From NCBI GenBank assembly GCA_965220645.1, contig OZ244836.1, positions 2,418,001 through 2,482,000 on the forward strand: a DNA stretch of 64,000 nucleotides. Reading direction: 5' to 3'. Shown here in pieces: positions 33,738 to 43,308 of the stretch. Under the pieces are notes generated by a model, which searched no databases, was not told the origin of the DNA, and worked only from the letters and a program-made list of their open reading frames with translations. Every line of letters starts with the position of its first letter. The stretch's first letter is position 1. Position numbers and translations under genes: made by a program. Source of the stretch: Aldehydirespirator sp965220645. Its GTDB lineage: Bacteria > Actinomycetota > Acidimicrobiia > Acidimicrobiales > Aldehydirespiratoraceae.

Positions 33738-35201
33738 ATGCGCAACGAACCTGACCTCCTCGTACTCGGCCGACGCTTGCGCCACGCCCGCCGCATCCGC
33801 GGTCTTACCCTCGCGGACCTGGCTGAGCGCACCGGACGGCCGCCGGCCTATCTGTCGCGACTCGAGAACGGGAGAGTCGAGCCCCGCCTCGGCGTGCTCG
33901 GCGTTCTCGCCGAGGCGCTGGACACCACCACGGCCGATCTGCTCGACGACGCCCCTCCGGACCGTCGAGCCGAACTCGAGCTAAGACTGCTACGGGCCCA
34001 GAAGCACCCGGCCTATGCAGAGTTGGGGCTGCCGCCGCTCAAGCCGTCCAGACGGCTCAATGACGACGTCCTCGAGCATCTTGCCGGCCTGGGTCGCGTC
34101 GTCTGCGAAGGTGCCCCGGGTCCGGTCGACACCACCGAGAGCGCTCGGAGGGCCAACTCGGAACTGCGCCGGGAGATGCGCGACCGGCACAACTACTTCA
34201 GCGATGTCGAGCGGATCGCGGCGGAGGGGCTGGCCAGAGCCGGATACCCCGGTGCCGGCCCGATCAGCGAGCGCGTCCTCACGGAACTGGTGAGCAGCTA
34301 CGGCTTCCGCATCGAGCGCGTCGCCGGCCTGCCCCGCACGGCCCGCTCGATCACCGACACCCGCGACCGCGTGATCTTCATCCGCGACCAGGACCACCTC
34401 AAGGTGCGCCAGGCCCGGTCGGTAGTGCTGCAAACGCTCGGACACTTCGCCCTGGAGCACTCCGACACGTCAGACTTCGGCGACTACCTGCGCCAGCGCA
34501 TCGAGTCCAACTACTTCGCGGCCGCCGCCCTCGCTCCCGAGGCACCCGCGGTGGAACTGCTGAGCGAGGCGAAACGCCAGGGAGACATCAGCGTGGAGGA
34601 CCTCAAGGAGACGTTCTACATCTCCTATGAGATGGCCGCCCACCGCTTCACGAACCTGGCCACCGTCCACCTGGACATTCCCGTCCACTTCCTGCGCACC
34701 GACCCCGAGGGGGTGATCACCAAGGCGTACGAGAACGACGGGCTGCCGTTCCCAGTGACCCCCGACGGGGGGCTGGAGGGCGAGCGAGTCCCCCGCCAGT
34801 GGGGAGCCCGGCAAGCCTGGGGAGCCCAGGGGCACTTCCTTCTGCACGAGCAATACACGGTGCTCGACGTGGGTGAGTACTTCTGCATCACCTACATCGA
34901 GACCGAGCACGACCGCTACCCCTATGCGATCACGCTGGGCACGACAGTCGAGCACGCCCAGCACTTCCGGGGCTCCGAAACGCTGCGCCGCGAGCATGCC
35001 CGGTCCAGGGACATCGAGCCCGACCCCCGGCTCGTGCGCGAGTGGGAACAGGTGGCCTGGCCGTCCGCGGCCGAGCGCAGCCACGTGCTGTCGGCCCTGC
35101 CGCCGTCGCAGCGATCCTTCGTGCCGTTCCCCGGCATCGACCTTCTCGACGTCTACCGCTTCCTCGACCGCCAGAAGCGTCGTCGCCAGTCCGCGTTGTA
35201 G
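33738..35201 (+). CDS. ramB: XRE-family regulator of the RamB / short-chain fatty-acid type
   Basis: 487 residues. Helix-turn-helix at about 10-60 (GLTLADLAERTGRPPAYLSR), a middle ImmA/IrrE-like region (about 190-350, where the protease HExxH is not conserved; the place reads TLGHFALEH), and a C-terminal domain with AHRFTNLATVHLDIPVHFLR and a Cys (YFCITYIETEHDRYPY), as in RamB, which controls acetate metabolism genes in actinobacteria. Divergent from aceA, its likely target. Start at ATG 33738 inferred from the HTH position. Confidence 0.82.
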   Translation: MRNEPDLLVLGRRLRHARRIRGLTLADLAERTGRPPAYLSRLENGRVEPRLGVLGVLAEALDTTTADLLDDAPPDRRAELELRLLRAQKHPAYAELGLPPLKPSRRLNDDVLEHLAGLGRVVCEGAPGPVDTTESARRANSELRREMRDRHNYFSDVERIAAEGLARAGYPGAGPISERVLTELVSSYGFRIERVAGLPRTARSITDTRDRVIFIRDQDHLKVRQARSVVLQTLGHFALEHSDTSDFGDYLRQRIESNYFAAAALAPEAPAVELLSEAKRQGDISVEDLKETFYISYEMAAHRFTNLATVHLDIPVHFLRTDPEGVITKAYENDGLPFPVTPDGGLEGERVPRQWGARQAWGAQGHFLLHEQYTVLDVGEYFCITYIETEHDRYPYAITLGTTVEHAQHFRGSETLRREHARSRDIEPDPRLVREWEQVAWPSAAERSHVLSALPPSQRSFVPFPGIDLLDVYRFLDRQKRRRQSAL

Positions 35202-35370
35202 GCGCCACCAGACATGGACGCCATCAGGCATGTCCAACTCACGACCCGGCTCATTCCGGGCGACTTCCCGAACTGCCAGGGGCTGATCCCCAGGCATGCG
35301 AGCGGGTCGCTGCCGCCGAATTGCGGCCGGGCCCGGGCTCGTCGTGTAGCCTCGCCCTGAAACACCGCGC

Positions 35371-36363
35371 ATGTCTGAGACCGCCGCCACCATTCGCGTC
35401 CCCGCCAACCACCTGCTCGGACCCCTGGTGGGCGAGCACGACGCGAATCTTCGACAACTCGAGAGCGCGTTTCCAGGCAGCCGCATCCACTTGAGAGGCA
35501 ACGAGGTGAGCGTCCTCGGCGACGAGGCCGAGACCGTTGCCCGGCTCTTCGAGGAACTGATCCGGCTGTTGGAGCACGGCCAGCGCCTAGACGGCCGCAC
35601 CATCGACCGCACGATCGACATGGTGCGCAGCAACGTTCGAGCCTCAGAAGTCCTCACCCACGACGTGCTTCGCGCCGCCGGAGGGCGGGTTGTGCGCCCG
35701 AAGTCAGCTGGACAGAAGCGCTACACCGATGCGATGGGCCAGAACGTCATCACCTTCGGGATCGGACCGGCCGGAACGGGCAAGAGTTGGCTGGCGGTGG
35801 CCATGGCCGTGCGGGCGCTGAACGACGGCGAGGTGAGCCGGATCATTCTCACCCGCCCCGCGGTCGAGGCGGGGGAGAGACTCGGGTTCCTCCCCGGCGA
35901 CCTCATGGCCAAGGTCGATCCGTACCTGCGCCCCCTCTACGACGCTCTGTACGACATGGTTGGCAGCGACGGAATGGAGCGACTCTTGGAGCGCGGCGCG
36001 GTCGAGGTGGCTCCTCTGGCGTTCATGCGGGGCCGCACGCTCAACTCGAGCTTCATCATCCTCGACGAGGCTCAGAACACCACGCCCGAGCAGATGAAGA
36101 TGTTCCTGACCCGCATCGGCTTCGGCTCCCGGGCAGTGGTCACCGGAGACGTCACCCAGGTGGACGTGGGCGGCGGGCGCAGCGGCCTGGTCGGGATCGA
36201 GGAGCTGCTGGGAGGCATCGACGGAATCGGGTTCGTGCATCTGAGCAGCCGCGACGTTGTGCGTCACCACATCGTCGCCGACATCGTCACCGCCTACGAC
36301 CGGGTCGGGCTCATGCCCCGAGGCTCCGCCCCAGAGGCCGAGCGGAGAGACGGCTACTCGTGA
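35371..36363 (+). CDS. phoH: PhoH family ATPase
   Basis: 330 residues. The N-terminal 100 residues form a KH-like region; the ATPase has Walker A GPAGTGKSWLA, the following LTRPAVEAGERLGFLPGDL and Walker B SFIILDEAQN. PhoH-like proteins are linked to RNA metabolism together with YbeY. The gene overlaps ybeY by 4 bases (GTGA), the usual arrangement, and heads a housekeeping operon running to era and beyond. Confidence 0.94.
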   Translation: MSETAATIRVPANHLLGPLVGEHDANLRQLESAFPGSRIHLRGNEVSVLGDEAETVARLFEELIRLLEHGQRLDGRTIDRTIDMVRSNVRASEVLTHDVLRAAGGRVVRPKSAGQKRYTDAMGQNVITFGIGPAGTGKSWLAVAMAVRALNDGEVSRIILTRPAVEAGERLGFLPGDLMAKVDPYLRPLYDALYDMVGSDGMERLLERGAVEVAPLAFMRGRTLNSSFIILDEAQNTTPEQMKMFLTRIGFGSRAVVTGDVTQVDVGGGRSGLVGIEELLGGIDGIGFVHLSSRDVVRHHIVADIVTAYDRVGLMPRGSAPEAERRDGYS

Positions 36364-36827
36364 CGACAGGCGCGGTCGTCCACGCCTTCGACGAGACTTC
36401 CGGGCCGGCCGCAGAACATGGCCAGATTGACACCGAGCGCTGGGCCGGCCTAGCCGAGGCCGTCCTCGGCGACGAGGGAATCCCCTACGGCGAGCTAGGC
36501 CTGCGTTTCGTGGATCCCGGTGTCATGGCCGAACTCAACCTGGCTCATATGGGAGCGCCCGGACCCACCGACGTTCTCGCCTTTCCCATAGACGGTGGCA
36601 ACGGCGGTGCGCCTGCGTCCGAACCGGCGGTGCTGTTGGGCGATGTCGTGGTGTGTCCCGAGTACGTCGAGCCCCGATCGCCGAGCGACCTCGCCGACGA
36701 GTTGGCTCTGCTGGTCGTGCACGGCGTGCTTCACGTCCTGGGATACGACCACGCCCACGACGCCGAGGCCGCGGCCATGCGGGCTCGAGAACAGCAGCTT
36801 CTGGCCGCGCATTACCGGCAGCCGTGA
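36360..36827 (+). CDS. ybeY: Endoribonuclease YbeY
   Basis: 155 residues. The zinc motif HGVLHVLGYDH (HxxxHxxGxxH) is complete near the C-terminus, and PTDVLAFP is the family core. It acts in 16S rRNA 3'-end maturation and ribosome quality control. The GTG start overlaps the phoH stop and the TGA overlaps the GTG of the next gene, so translation is coupled across three genes. Confidence 0.95.
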   Translation: MTTGAVVHAFDETSGPAAEHGQIDTERWAGLAEAVLGDEGIPYGELGLRFVDPGVMAELNLAHMGAPGPTDVLAFPIDGGNGGAPASEPAVLLGDVVVCPEYVEPRSPSDLADELALLVVHGVLHVLGYDHAHDAEAAAMRAREQQLLAAHYRQP

Positions 36828-37663
36828 CCAGCCAGAACGATCCCACCACCGGAAGGGAGTCGCGGCGGGCGCGACGACGGGCCGGACGGGGGAGAAACGG
36901 CGCGCCGCCGGTCAGCGAGGACGAGTTGATCGCCATCACCGACGCAGCCGCCGAGGCGGACACCATCGAGGACACCGAACGCGACATGATCGCGTCGGCT
37001 CTGGCCCTGGACCGCACGGTGGTTCGCGAAGTCATGGCGCCCCGCGCCGACATGGTCACGGTCGACGCAGACATGACCGTCACGGCTGCACTCGAGATCG
37101 CCATCGGCCGCGGCCTCAGCCGGCTGCCCGTTTGCCAGGACGACATCGACGACATCGTCGGCGTCGTGCTGCTGAAGGATCTGGCCCGCACCGAGCGGTC
37201 CGGCGGCGGTGGCAGTCCGGTCCGCGACTCGATGCGCCGGGCGATGTTCGTCCCCGAGACCAAGCGGGTGGACGAACTGCTCTCCGAGATGCGGACCACC
37301 GGCGGTCATCTGGCCGTGGTCGTCGACGAGTACGGGGGCACAGCCGGACTCGTGACCCTCGAAGACCTCGTAGAGGAGCTGGTGGGCGAGATCGTCGATG
37401 AGTTCGACCGGCCCGAGCCGCTCGTGGAGCCCCTGGCGGGCGGCGAAGCGCTGGTGCACGGCCGAATGCCGGTGGACCAGCTGAACGCCCTCGTCGGAGC
37501 CGCCCTGCCCGATGACGATTGGGACACGGTCGGCGGCCTGATCTTCAGCACGCTGGGCCATGTGCCCGATGTGGGCGAGACGGTCGAGGTCGACGGCCTC
37601 AGGCTGCGGGTGGAGCACATGGAGGGCCGCCGCATCACCCGGGTGAGGCTCACCAAGACATGA
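36824..37663 (+). CDS. CorC/HlyC-type CBS-domain protein
   Basis: 279 residues from a GTG that overlaps the ybeY stop. A basic N-terminal tail, then two CBS domains (about 70-190, with VMAPRADMVTV and the HLAVVVDEYGGTAGLVTLED segment), then a CorC_HlyC transporter-associated domain (about 200-279). It lacks the CNNM membrane domain, so it is the soluble CorC type, linked to magnesium or cobalt handling. Conserved place between ybeY and era. Confidence 0.9.
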   Translation: MTSQNDPTTGRESRRARRRAGRGRNGAPPVSEDELIAITDAAAEADTIEDTERDMIASALALDRTVVREVMAPRADMVTVDADMTVTAALEIAIGRGLSRLPVCQDDIDDIVGVVLLKDLARTERSGGGGSPVRDSMRRAMFVPETKRVDELLSEMRTTGGHLAVVVDEYGGTAGLVTLEDLVEELVGEIVDEFDRPEPLVEPLAGGEALVHGRMPVDQLNALVGAALPDDDWDTVGGLIFSTLGHVPDVGETVEVDGLRLRVEHMEGRRITRVRLTKT

Positions 37664-37707
37664 CACCCCCTTGGCTGCGAGGACCGGTGAGGCTCACCGG
37701 GACATGA
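37645..37707 (+). repeat. Direct repeat at the corC-era junction
   Basis: GGTGAGGCTCACC plus GACATGA occurs at the 3' end of the CBS gene (where ATGA holds its stop) and again about 41 bases later, where the same ATG becomes the era start. The 13-mer is itself palindromic. It looks like a small duplication that supplied the era initiation region. Confidence 0.7.
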
Positions 37708-38558
37708 ACGCTTACGAGGTGGAGCATTCGGGCTCGGCCGCTCACCGGTGCGGGATCGTCGGAATGGCGGGTCGCCCCAATGCGGGCAAGTCGACGCTGG
37801 TCAACAGGATCGTCGGAAAGAAGGTGTCGATCGTCTCCGACAAGCCCCAGACCACGCGCACCGAACTGCGGGGAGTGCTCACAAGTCCCGACGCCCAGAT
37901 GGTCCTGGTCGACACGCCTGGCATCCACAAGCCTCGAACCGCCCTCGGGCGCCGCATGAACGCCACGGCGTCGGAGGCGCTCCACGGCATCGACGTGACG
38001 TGCCTGGTGATCGACGCATCGGCCCCCTACGGTCGGGGCGACGCCTTCATCGCCCAGTCGTTGCCGGCAGACTCGGTGGTGGTCGTGACCAAGTCCGACC
38101 TTGTGGGGCCGAACGCCATGCTGAAGCAGCTCGCAGCGCTCGGAGAGCTGGACTTCGAGGCCTACTTTCCGGTGAGCGGACGCACCGGCCGGGGAGTGGG
38201 GGCGCTGGTGGAACACCTCGTCGCCCGCCTGCCTGAGGGCCCCGCCCTTTACCCACCCGACACCGTGTCGGACGCCTCGGAAGCCTTCCAGGTAGCCGAG
38301 CTCGTGCGGGAACGGCTCCTGTCGGCCGCCCGCGACGAGCTTCCCCACTCGATCGCAACCCGAGTCACGGATTGGGACTGGCCCCTGATTCGCTGCGAGA
38401 TCATCGTGGAGCGCCCTTCCCAGAAGGCGATCGTGATCGGCAAGGGCGGATCGATGCTCAAGGCGGTCGGAACTGCGGTCCGATCGCAGCTCCCCGAGGG
38501 CGCCTACCTGCAACTCGCAGTCAGAGTTGACAAGAACTGGCAGCGACGCGCCACATAA
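37704..38558 (+). CDS. era: GTPase Era
   Basis: 284 residues. G1 GRPNAGKST, G3 DTPG (VLVDTPGIHKPR), G4 TKSD, and a C-terminal KH domain (KAIVIGKGGSMLKAVG) that binds the 3' end of 16S rRNA. The stretch 37686-37707 just at its start repeats the end of the CBS gene (GGTGAGGCTCACC followed by GACATGA), leaving a 40-base gap between genes. The ATG at 37704 lies in the second repeat. Confidence 0.96.
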   Translation: MNAYEVEHSGSAAHRCGIVGMAGRPNAGKSTLVNRIVGKKVSIVSDKPQTTRTELRGVLTSPDAQMVLVDTPGIHKPRTALGRRMNATASEALHGIDVTCLVIDASAPYGRGDAFIAQSLPADSVVVVTKSDLVGPNAMLKQLAALGELDFEAYFPVSGRTGRGVGALVEHLVARLPEGPALYPPDTVSDASEAFQVAELVRERLLSAARDELPHSIATRVTDWDWPLIRCEIIVERPSQKAIVIGKGGSMLKAVGTAVRSQLPEGAYLQLAVRVDKNWQRRAT

Positions 38559-38608
38559 GACGCGCCGGATAGGCGTGCCACGTCGGCGGGTCACGCGGTA
38601 GCTTCACA

Positions 38609-39370
38609 GTGATGATCACCGCGGCGTTGGACCTGGACCGCGTCCCCTCTCACGTCGCGTGCGTGATGGACGGCAACGGCCGCTGGGCCCAGTCTCGTGG
38701 CCTGCCCCGCACCGAGGGGCATCGGGCCGGGGAGGAGGCGCTGTTCGACGTGGTGGAAGGGGCCCTCGACATCGGTGTCGAGTGGCTGACCGTGTACGCG
38801 TTCAGCACTGAGAATTGGCGTCGTCCCGCCGACGAGGTCCGCTTCCTGCTCGAATTCAACGAGGAGATACTGCTGCGGCGCCGCGACGAGTTGCACGAGC
38901 GAGGCGTACGGATCCGGTTCGTGGGCCGCCGCGACCGGCGCGTGCCCGGCAAGCTGCTCAAACTCATGGACGACGCCGTCGAACTGACCAGGCGCAACCG
39001 CCGGATGACCCTCACCATCGCCTTCAATTACGGGGGGCGAGCCGAGATAGTCGACGCGGTCCGAGCCGTGGTGAACGCTGGGATCGCGGCCGACAGGATC
39101 ACCGAGCGAACCATCGCCTGCCGCCTGTACGACCCCGAGATGCCGGAGCCCGACCTGATGATCCGCACCTCCGGGGAGTTCCGCACCTCCAACTTCCTGC
39201 TCTGGGAACTGGCCTACAGCGAGTTGTACTTCACCGACACGGCGTGGCCCGACTTCCGGCGCAGCGACCTCTACGAGGCGATCAAGGTCTACCAGGACCG
39301 CGAGCGGCGATTCGGGCGGGTCTCGCCCAACGGAGCCGGCCCGAACATCAACTCCAACGGCGACGGCTAG
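38609..39370 (+). CDS. uppS: Isoprenyl transferase (undecaprenyl diphosphate synthase)
   Basis: 253 residues. cis-Prenyltransferase that makes the lipid carrier for cell-wall synthesis. CVMDGNGRWA near residue 20 binds the diphosphate through Asp; AFSTENWRRP and RTSGEFRTSNFLLWELAYSE are the other family blocks. The GTG at 38609 and the ATG at 38612 are both possible starts. Confidence 0.95.
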   Translation: MMITAALDLDRVPSHVACVMDGNGRWAQSRGLPRTEGHRAGEEALFDVVEGALDIGVEWLTVYAFSTENWRRPADEVRFLLEFNEEILLRRRDELHERGVRIRFVGRRDRRVPGKLLKLMDDAVELTRRNRRMTLTIAFNYGGRAEIVDAVRAVVNAGIAADRITERTIACRLYDPEMPEPDLMIRTSGEFRTSNFLLWELAYSELYFTDTAWPDFRRSDLYEAIKVYQDRERRFGRVSPNGAGPNINSNGDG

Positions 39371-39391
39371 CACGAGGCCGAGCAGGTAGCC

Positions 39392-40111
39392 GTGGCCCTC
39401 TACCGCGACGAGGCGGTCGTGCTGCGCACCTGGAAGCTGGGCGAAGCCGACCGCATCGTGAGCCTGCACACCGTGGCCCATGGCAAGGTCCGTGCCGTGG
39501 CCAAGGGTGTGCGACGCACCCGCTCGAAGTTCGGCGCCCGCCTGGAGCCGGCCTGCCACGTCGCGGTACAGCTGTACCGGGGCCGCGGCGAACTCGACAC
39601 CCTCACCCAGGCAGAGACTATCGACCGCTTCTCGAGCCTCAGGTCGGATCCCAACAGGTTCGCCCGAGCCTCGGCGATGCTGGAGGCCGTCGATCAGCTC
39701 GCGCCCGAGAGCGGGGGCGACCCCGATCGCCACGTGATGCTCGTTCGGGCCCTGGCCACTCTCGACCGGATCGACAGCGACGTCGTCGTCGCAGGCTTCT
39801 TCATGAAGCTCCTCGCACTGGAGGGGGTGCAGCCCGAACTCGACAGGTGCGTGGCCTGCGGGGCGGGTGAGCCGTTCGAAGCTCTCGACATCGTCGCAGG
39901 CGGGGTTCTGTGCCACCAGTGCCGCCAGGGCCGCCCGATCAGCCGGGAGGCGCTGAAGATGCTGCGCCAGATTCTCGGCGGTCAGCTCGGCGAGGTGCTG
40001 CGCCGGCCGGCCACCGACGCCACCGCGGAGGTCTCGGCCGTCGCCACCGCCGCGATCGAGGCCCATCTGGAACGGCGACTGCGATCAGTAACCGTGCTGG
40101 ACCGGGGTTAG
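39392..40111 (+). CDS. recO: DNA repair protein RecO
   Basis: 239 residues from a GTG. N-terminal OB fold (VVLRTWKLGEADRIVSLHT), helical middle, and a zinc-finger-like CVACGAGEPFEA with CHQC 20 residues on. It loads RecA together with RecR. The uppS-recO order is common in actinobacteria. Confidence 0.93.
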   Translation: MALYRDEAVVLRTWKLGEADRIVSLHTVAHGKVRAVAKGVRRTRSKFGARLEPACHVAVQLYRGRGELDTLTQAETIDRFSSLRSDPNRFARASAMLEAVDQLAPESGGDPDRHVMLVRALATLDRIDSDVVVAGFFMKLLALEGVQPELDRCVACGAGEPFEALDIVAGGVLCHQCRQGRPISREALKMLRQILGGQLGEVLRRPATDATAEVSAVATAAIEAHLERRLRSVTVLDRG

Positions 40112-40120
40112 CTCTTAACC

Positions 40121-41452
40121 TTGGCGTCTGTGACAGAGCCCCGCCCCAGCCCGGAACTGTTCGACTCGATCGTCAACCTGTGTGTGCGACGCGGCTTCGT
40201 GTTCCGCTCCGCGGAGATCTACGGCGGGTTTCGCTCGGCGTACGACTACGGGCCGCTGGGAGTGCTGCTGCTTCGCAACGTCAAGGAGCAGTGGTGGCGG
40301 TCGATGGTTCAGCTGCGCCACGACGTGGTCGGCCTGGACGCGTCGATCCTCTCACCGCCCGCGGTCTGGGAGGCCTCGGGTCACCTGGAGAACTTCACAG
40401 ACCCCATGGTGGACTGCCGCTCCTGCAGGACCCGCCACCGCTCCGACAAGCTCGAGGATCCGGAAGCCTGCCCGGAATGCGGAGAGCGGGGGACCCTGAC
40501 CGAGCCGCGGCAGTTCAACCTCATGTTCTCCACCCACGCAGGTCCCGTGGCCGACTCCGCGGCTCAGGTCTACCTGAGACCCGAGACGGCCCAGGGCATG
40601 TTCATCAACTTCGCCAACGTCCAGCGAGCCAGCCGCAAGCGCCCGCCGTTCGGCATCGCCCAGATCGGAAAGTCGTTCCGCAACGAGATAACGCCGGGCA
40701 ACTTCGTGTTCCGCACCCGCGAGTTCGAGCAGATGGAGATGGAGTACTTCGTCCCGCCCGACGAGGCCACGGCCTGGTTCGAGCATTGGTGCGAAGCCCG
40801 CCTGAAGTGGTACCTGGACCTGGGCATCAGGCCCGAGATGCTGCGGCTGCGAGCCCACGAAGCCGGCGAGTTGAGCCACTACTCGTCGGCCACCTCGGAC
40901 GTGGAATTCCGGTTCCCGTGGGGCTGGGACGAGCTCGAGGGCATCGCCAACCGGGGTGATTACGACCTGCGCTGCCACTCCGAGCGATCCGGCGAGCGGC
41001 TCGAGTTCTTCGACCCCGCCACCGAAGAGCACTACGTGCCCCACGTGATCGAACCGGCCGCAGGCGCGACGCGGGCCGCCATGGCCTTCCTCATGTCCGC
41101 TTACGACGTCGAAGAGGTCAACGACGCGGAACGCGTCGTGCTCCGGCTCGACCGCCGGCTGGCGCCGTACCAGGTGGCGGTTCTGCCGCTGTCGCGCAAG
41201 GACGTGCTGGTGCCGGTGGCGCAGCGGGTGTTCGATCTGCTCAAGGGTCGCTGGAGCTGCGACTACGACGAGACTCAGGCCATCGGGCGCCGCTACCGGC
41301 GCCAGGACGAGATCGGCACCCCTCTGTGCGTGACCGTCGACTTCGACACTCTCGACGACGACGCGGTGACCGTGCGCGACCGCGACTCCATGGCCCAGGA
41401 CCGCGTCAGCATCGACCGCCTGGGCGACTACCTCACCGACCGGTTGGCCTGA
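40121..41452 (+). CDS. glyS: Glycyl-tRNA synthetase (alpha2 type)
   Basis: 443 residues. Class II synthetase; motif 2 region SFRNEITPGNFVFRTREFEQ with the following MEMEYF, and the glycine-site segment LYLRPETAQG (present as VYLRPETAQGMF). Short zinc-ribbon-like CRSCRTRHRSDKLED / CPECGERG insertion at 97-127. The C-terminal anticodon domain has VAVLPLSRKD. The first codon may be TTG at 40121 or GTG at 40130; the latter gives the usual short N-terminus. Confidence 0.95.
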   Translation: MASVTEPRPSPELFDSIVNLCVRRGFVFRSAEIYGGFRSAYDYGPLGVLLLRNVKEQWWRSMVQLRHDVVGLDASILSPPAVWEASGHLENFTDPMVDCRSCRTRHRSDKLEDPEACPECGERGTLTEPRQFNLMFSTHAGPVADSAAQVYLRPETAQGMFINFANVQRASRKRPPFGIAQIGKSFRNEITPGNFVFRTREFEQMEMEYFVPPDEATAWFEHWCEARLKWYLDLGIRPEMLRLRAHEAGELSHYSSATSDVEFRFPWGWDELEGIANRGDYDLRCHSERSGERLEFFDPATEEHYVPHVIEPAAGATRAAMAFLMSAYDVEEVNDAERVVLRLDRRLAPYQVAVLPLSRKDVLVPVAQRVFDLLKGRWSCDYDETQAIGRRYRRQDEIGTPLCVTVDFDTLDDDAVTVRDRDSMAQDRVSIDRLGDYLTDRLA

Positions 41453-41487
41453 ATCGGGCACCCGCCGGACTGGTAGGTTCGGCCGGG

Positions 41488-43308
41488 ATGGGGATCATGG
41501 CGGACGACATCGCCCGGGTTCGGGCGGCCACCGACATCGTCGCGATCATCGCGGAGCACACCGAGATCAAGCGCTCCGGGCGGCAGTGGATGGCCCGCTG
41601 CCCGCTGCACGGCGAGCGCACGCCGTCGCTGTCGGTGTCTCCCGGCAAGGGCGTGTACTACTGCTTCGGCTGCCAGCGCAGCGGCGATGTCATCACCTTC
41701 GTGCAGGAGATCGAGGGGCTCGACTTCGCAGGGGCAGTGGAACTGCTGGCCGGTCGAGCGGGAATCCGGCTGCACTACACCAGCACGGACGAGACCGCGG
41801 CCCGCAGCCGGCGCAAGCGGCTGCTCGAGTCGGTCAACAAGGCCCGCGACTTCTACCACCAGCGGCTGCTGGACGGCCGCGACGCCGGACCGGCCCGGCA
41901 CTACCTCAGGTCGCGGGGCTACGACGGTGATCTTGTGCGTCGCTGGAAACTCGGATGGGCACCTGACGACTGGGACCGTCTAGCGAAGTACCTGGGCCTG
42001 TCCGACGAGGACCTAAGGGACTCTGGCCTCGGGTTCGTGAACCGCGGCGGCCGCCAGCAGGACTTCTTCCGGGGTCGCATCCTGTTCCCCATCAGCGATG
42101 AGCGCGGCGACGTCGTCGGCTTCGGCGGCCGGGTGATGCCCGATGCCGACGGGCCCAAGTACCTGAACACCTCCACCGACGCCAAGACATACGACAAGAG
42201 CAGAGTCCTCTACGGGCTGTACGAGCACCGCAAGCAGATCGTCAAGGCGGGGCAGGCGGTGGTGTGCGAGGGCTACACCGACGTCATCGGGTGCGCCGAG
42301 GCTGGAATCGAGCTGGCCGTGGCCACCTGCGGCACCGCCCTCACCGAGGAGCACGTGCGGCTGCTGAAGCGGTTCTCGGCCGACCGGCTCGTGCTGGCCT
42401 TCGACGCCGACGCCGCGGGCGCGGCCGCCGCAGGCCGCGTCTATGCCTGGGAGCGCCAGTTCGAGCTGGAGGTGCTGGTAGCCGACCTACCCCCTGGCAA
42501 GGATCCCGGAGACTTGGGCCGCTCCGACCCCGACGAGTTGCGCCGCGCCGTCGACGACGCAGTGCCGCTGCTGCAGTTCCGCGTCGACCGCGCGCTGGAA
42601 GGCGCCGACCTGTCCACCATCGAGAGCCGGGCCCGGACCGCAGAACGAGCCGTCACGGTGGCCAACGAGCACCCCGACCCGATGAAGCGCGACCCCCACG
42701 TGATGAAGATCGCGGACCGATGCCGTGTGGATCCCGACCATCTGCGCCGCTTCGCGGCCGGGGGTCCGAGCATGGTTCCCCGGCTCGACGACGGCGGCGA
42801 TGTGACGGGCGAGGTTGAGCGGCTCACGCCCGAGGACGAAGCCCTGCAATTGGCGATCCACCGTCCCGATGAGGTGGCCGGCGCCCTGCACGCGACGCTG
42901 TTCGGCGACCCGGCGCGACGCGAGGCATTCGAGGCGCTCATGGACGAGGGGGGAGTGGTCGCCGCGTCCGACCGAGTGTCACCGCAAGCGGCGAGGCTCC
43001 TGCACCGGCTGGCCGTGGACGAGGGCCACGCGACTGTGGAGGACGTGCTCGCCCGGGTGGCGCGGCTCTCGGCCCGCCGCGCCATGAACGACCTGCGCCG
43101 CATGGCGGCCTCCGCCGACGACCCCGCAATGCGCCAGCAGTACAGCACCAGCGTCGCCTGGCTCAAGTCGCAGTCGGAGCGGCTCGACGAGCGGAACACT
43201 CGCGCCGAGGCGCTGGCGGGCCTGCTTCCCTGGCTGGTCGAGCACGGACTCCATTCTGAGGGGTCCGGATCCGGGGCGCTGGTAGCCTCGCGGGCTGATC
43301 CGGGGTAG
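41488..43308 (+). CDS. dnaG: DNA primase
   Basis: 606 residues. N-terminal CHC2 zinc finger (CPLHGERTPSLSVSPGKGVY followed by YCFGC), the TOPRIM core with VVCEGYTDVIG and AFDADAAGAAAAGR, and a C-terminal helicase-binding region. It makes RNA primers in replication. The last codons read GAT CCG GGG TAG and overlap the first 10 bases of tRNA-Asn, so its stop codon is also positions 8-10 of the tRNA. Confidence 0.96.
   Translation: MGIMADDIARVRAATDIVAIIAEHTEIKRSGRQWMARCPLHGERTPSLSVSPGKGVYYCFGCQRSGDVITFVQEIEGLDFAGAVELLAGRAGIRLHYTSTDETAARSRRKRLLESVNKARDFYHQRLLDGRDAGPARHYLRSRGYDGDLVRRWKLGWAPDDWDRLAKYLGLSDEDLRDSGLGFVNRGGRQQDFFRGRILFPISDERGDVVGFGGRVMPDADGPKYLNTSTDAKTYDKSRVLYGLYEHRKQIVKAGQAVVCEGYTDVIGCAEAGIELAVATCGTALTEEHVRLLKRFSADRLVLAFDADAAGAAAAGRVYAWERQFELEVLVADLPPGKDPGDLGRSDPDELRRAVDDAVPLLQFRVDRALEGADLSTIESRARTAERAVTVANEHPDPMKRDPHVMKIADRCRVDPDHLRRFAAGGPSMVPRLDDGGDVTGEVERLTPEDEALQLAIHRPDEVAGALHATLFGDPARREAFEALMDEGGVVAASDRVSPQAARLLHRLAVDEGHATVEDVLARVARLSARRAMNDLRRMAASADDPAMRQQYSTSVAWLKSQSERLDERNTRAEALAGLLPWLVEHGLHSEGSGSGALVASRADPG

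Noticed and set aside
38591..40066. Minus-strand frame of 491 codons opposite uppS and recO
   Set aside because: Both sense genes carry full family motifs and conserved order; the reverse frame is composition-driven.
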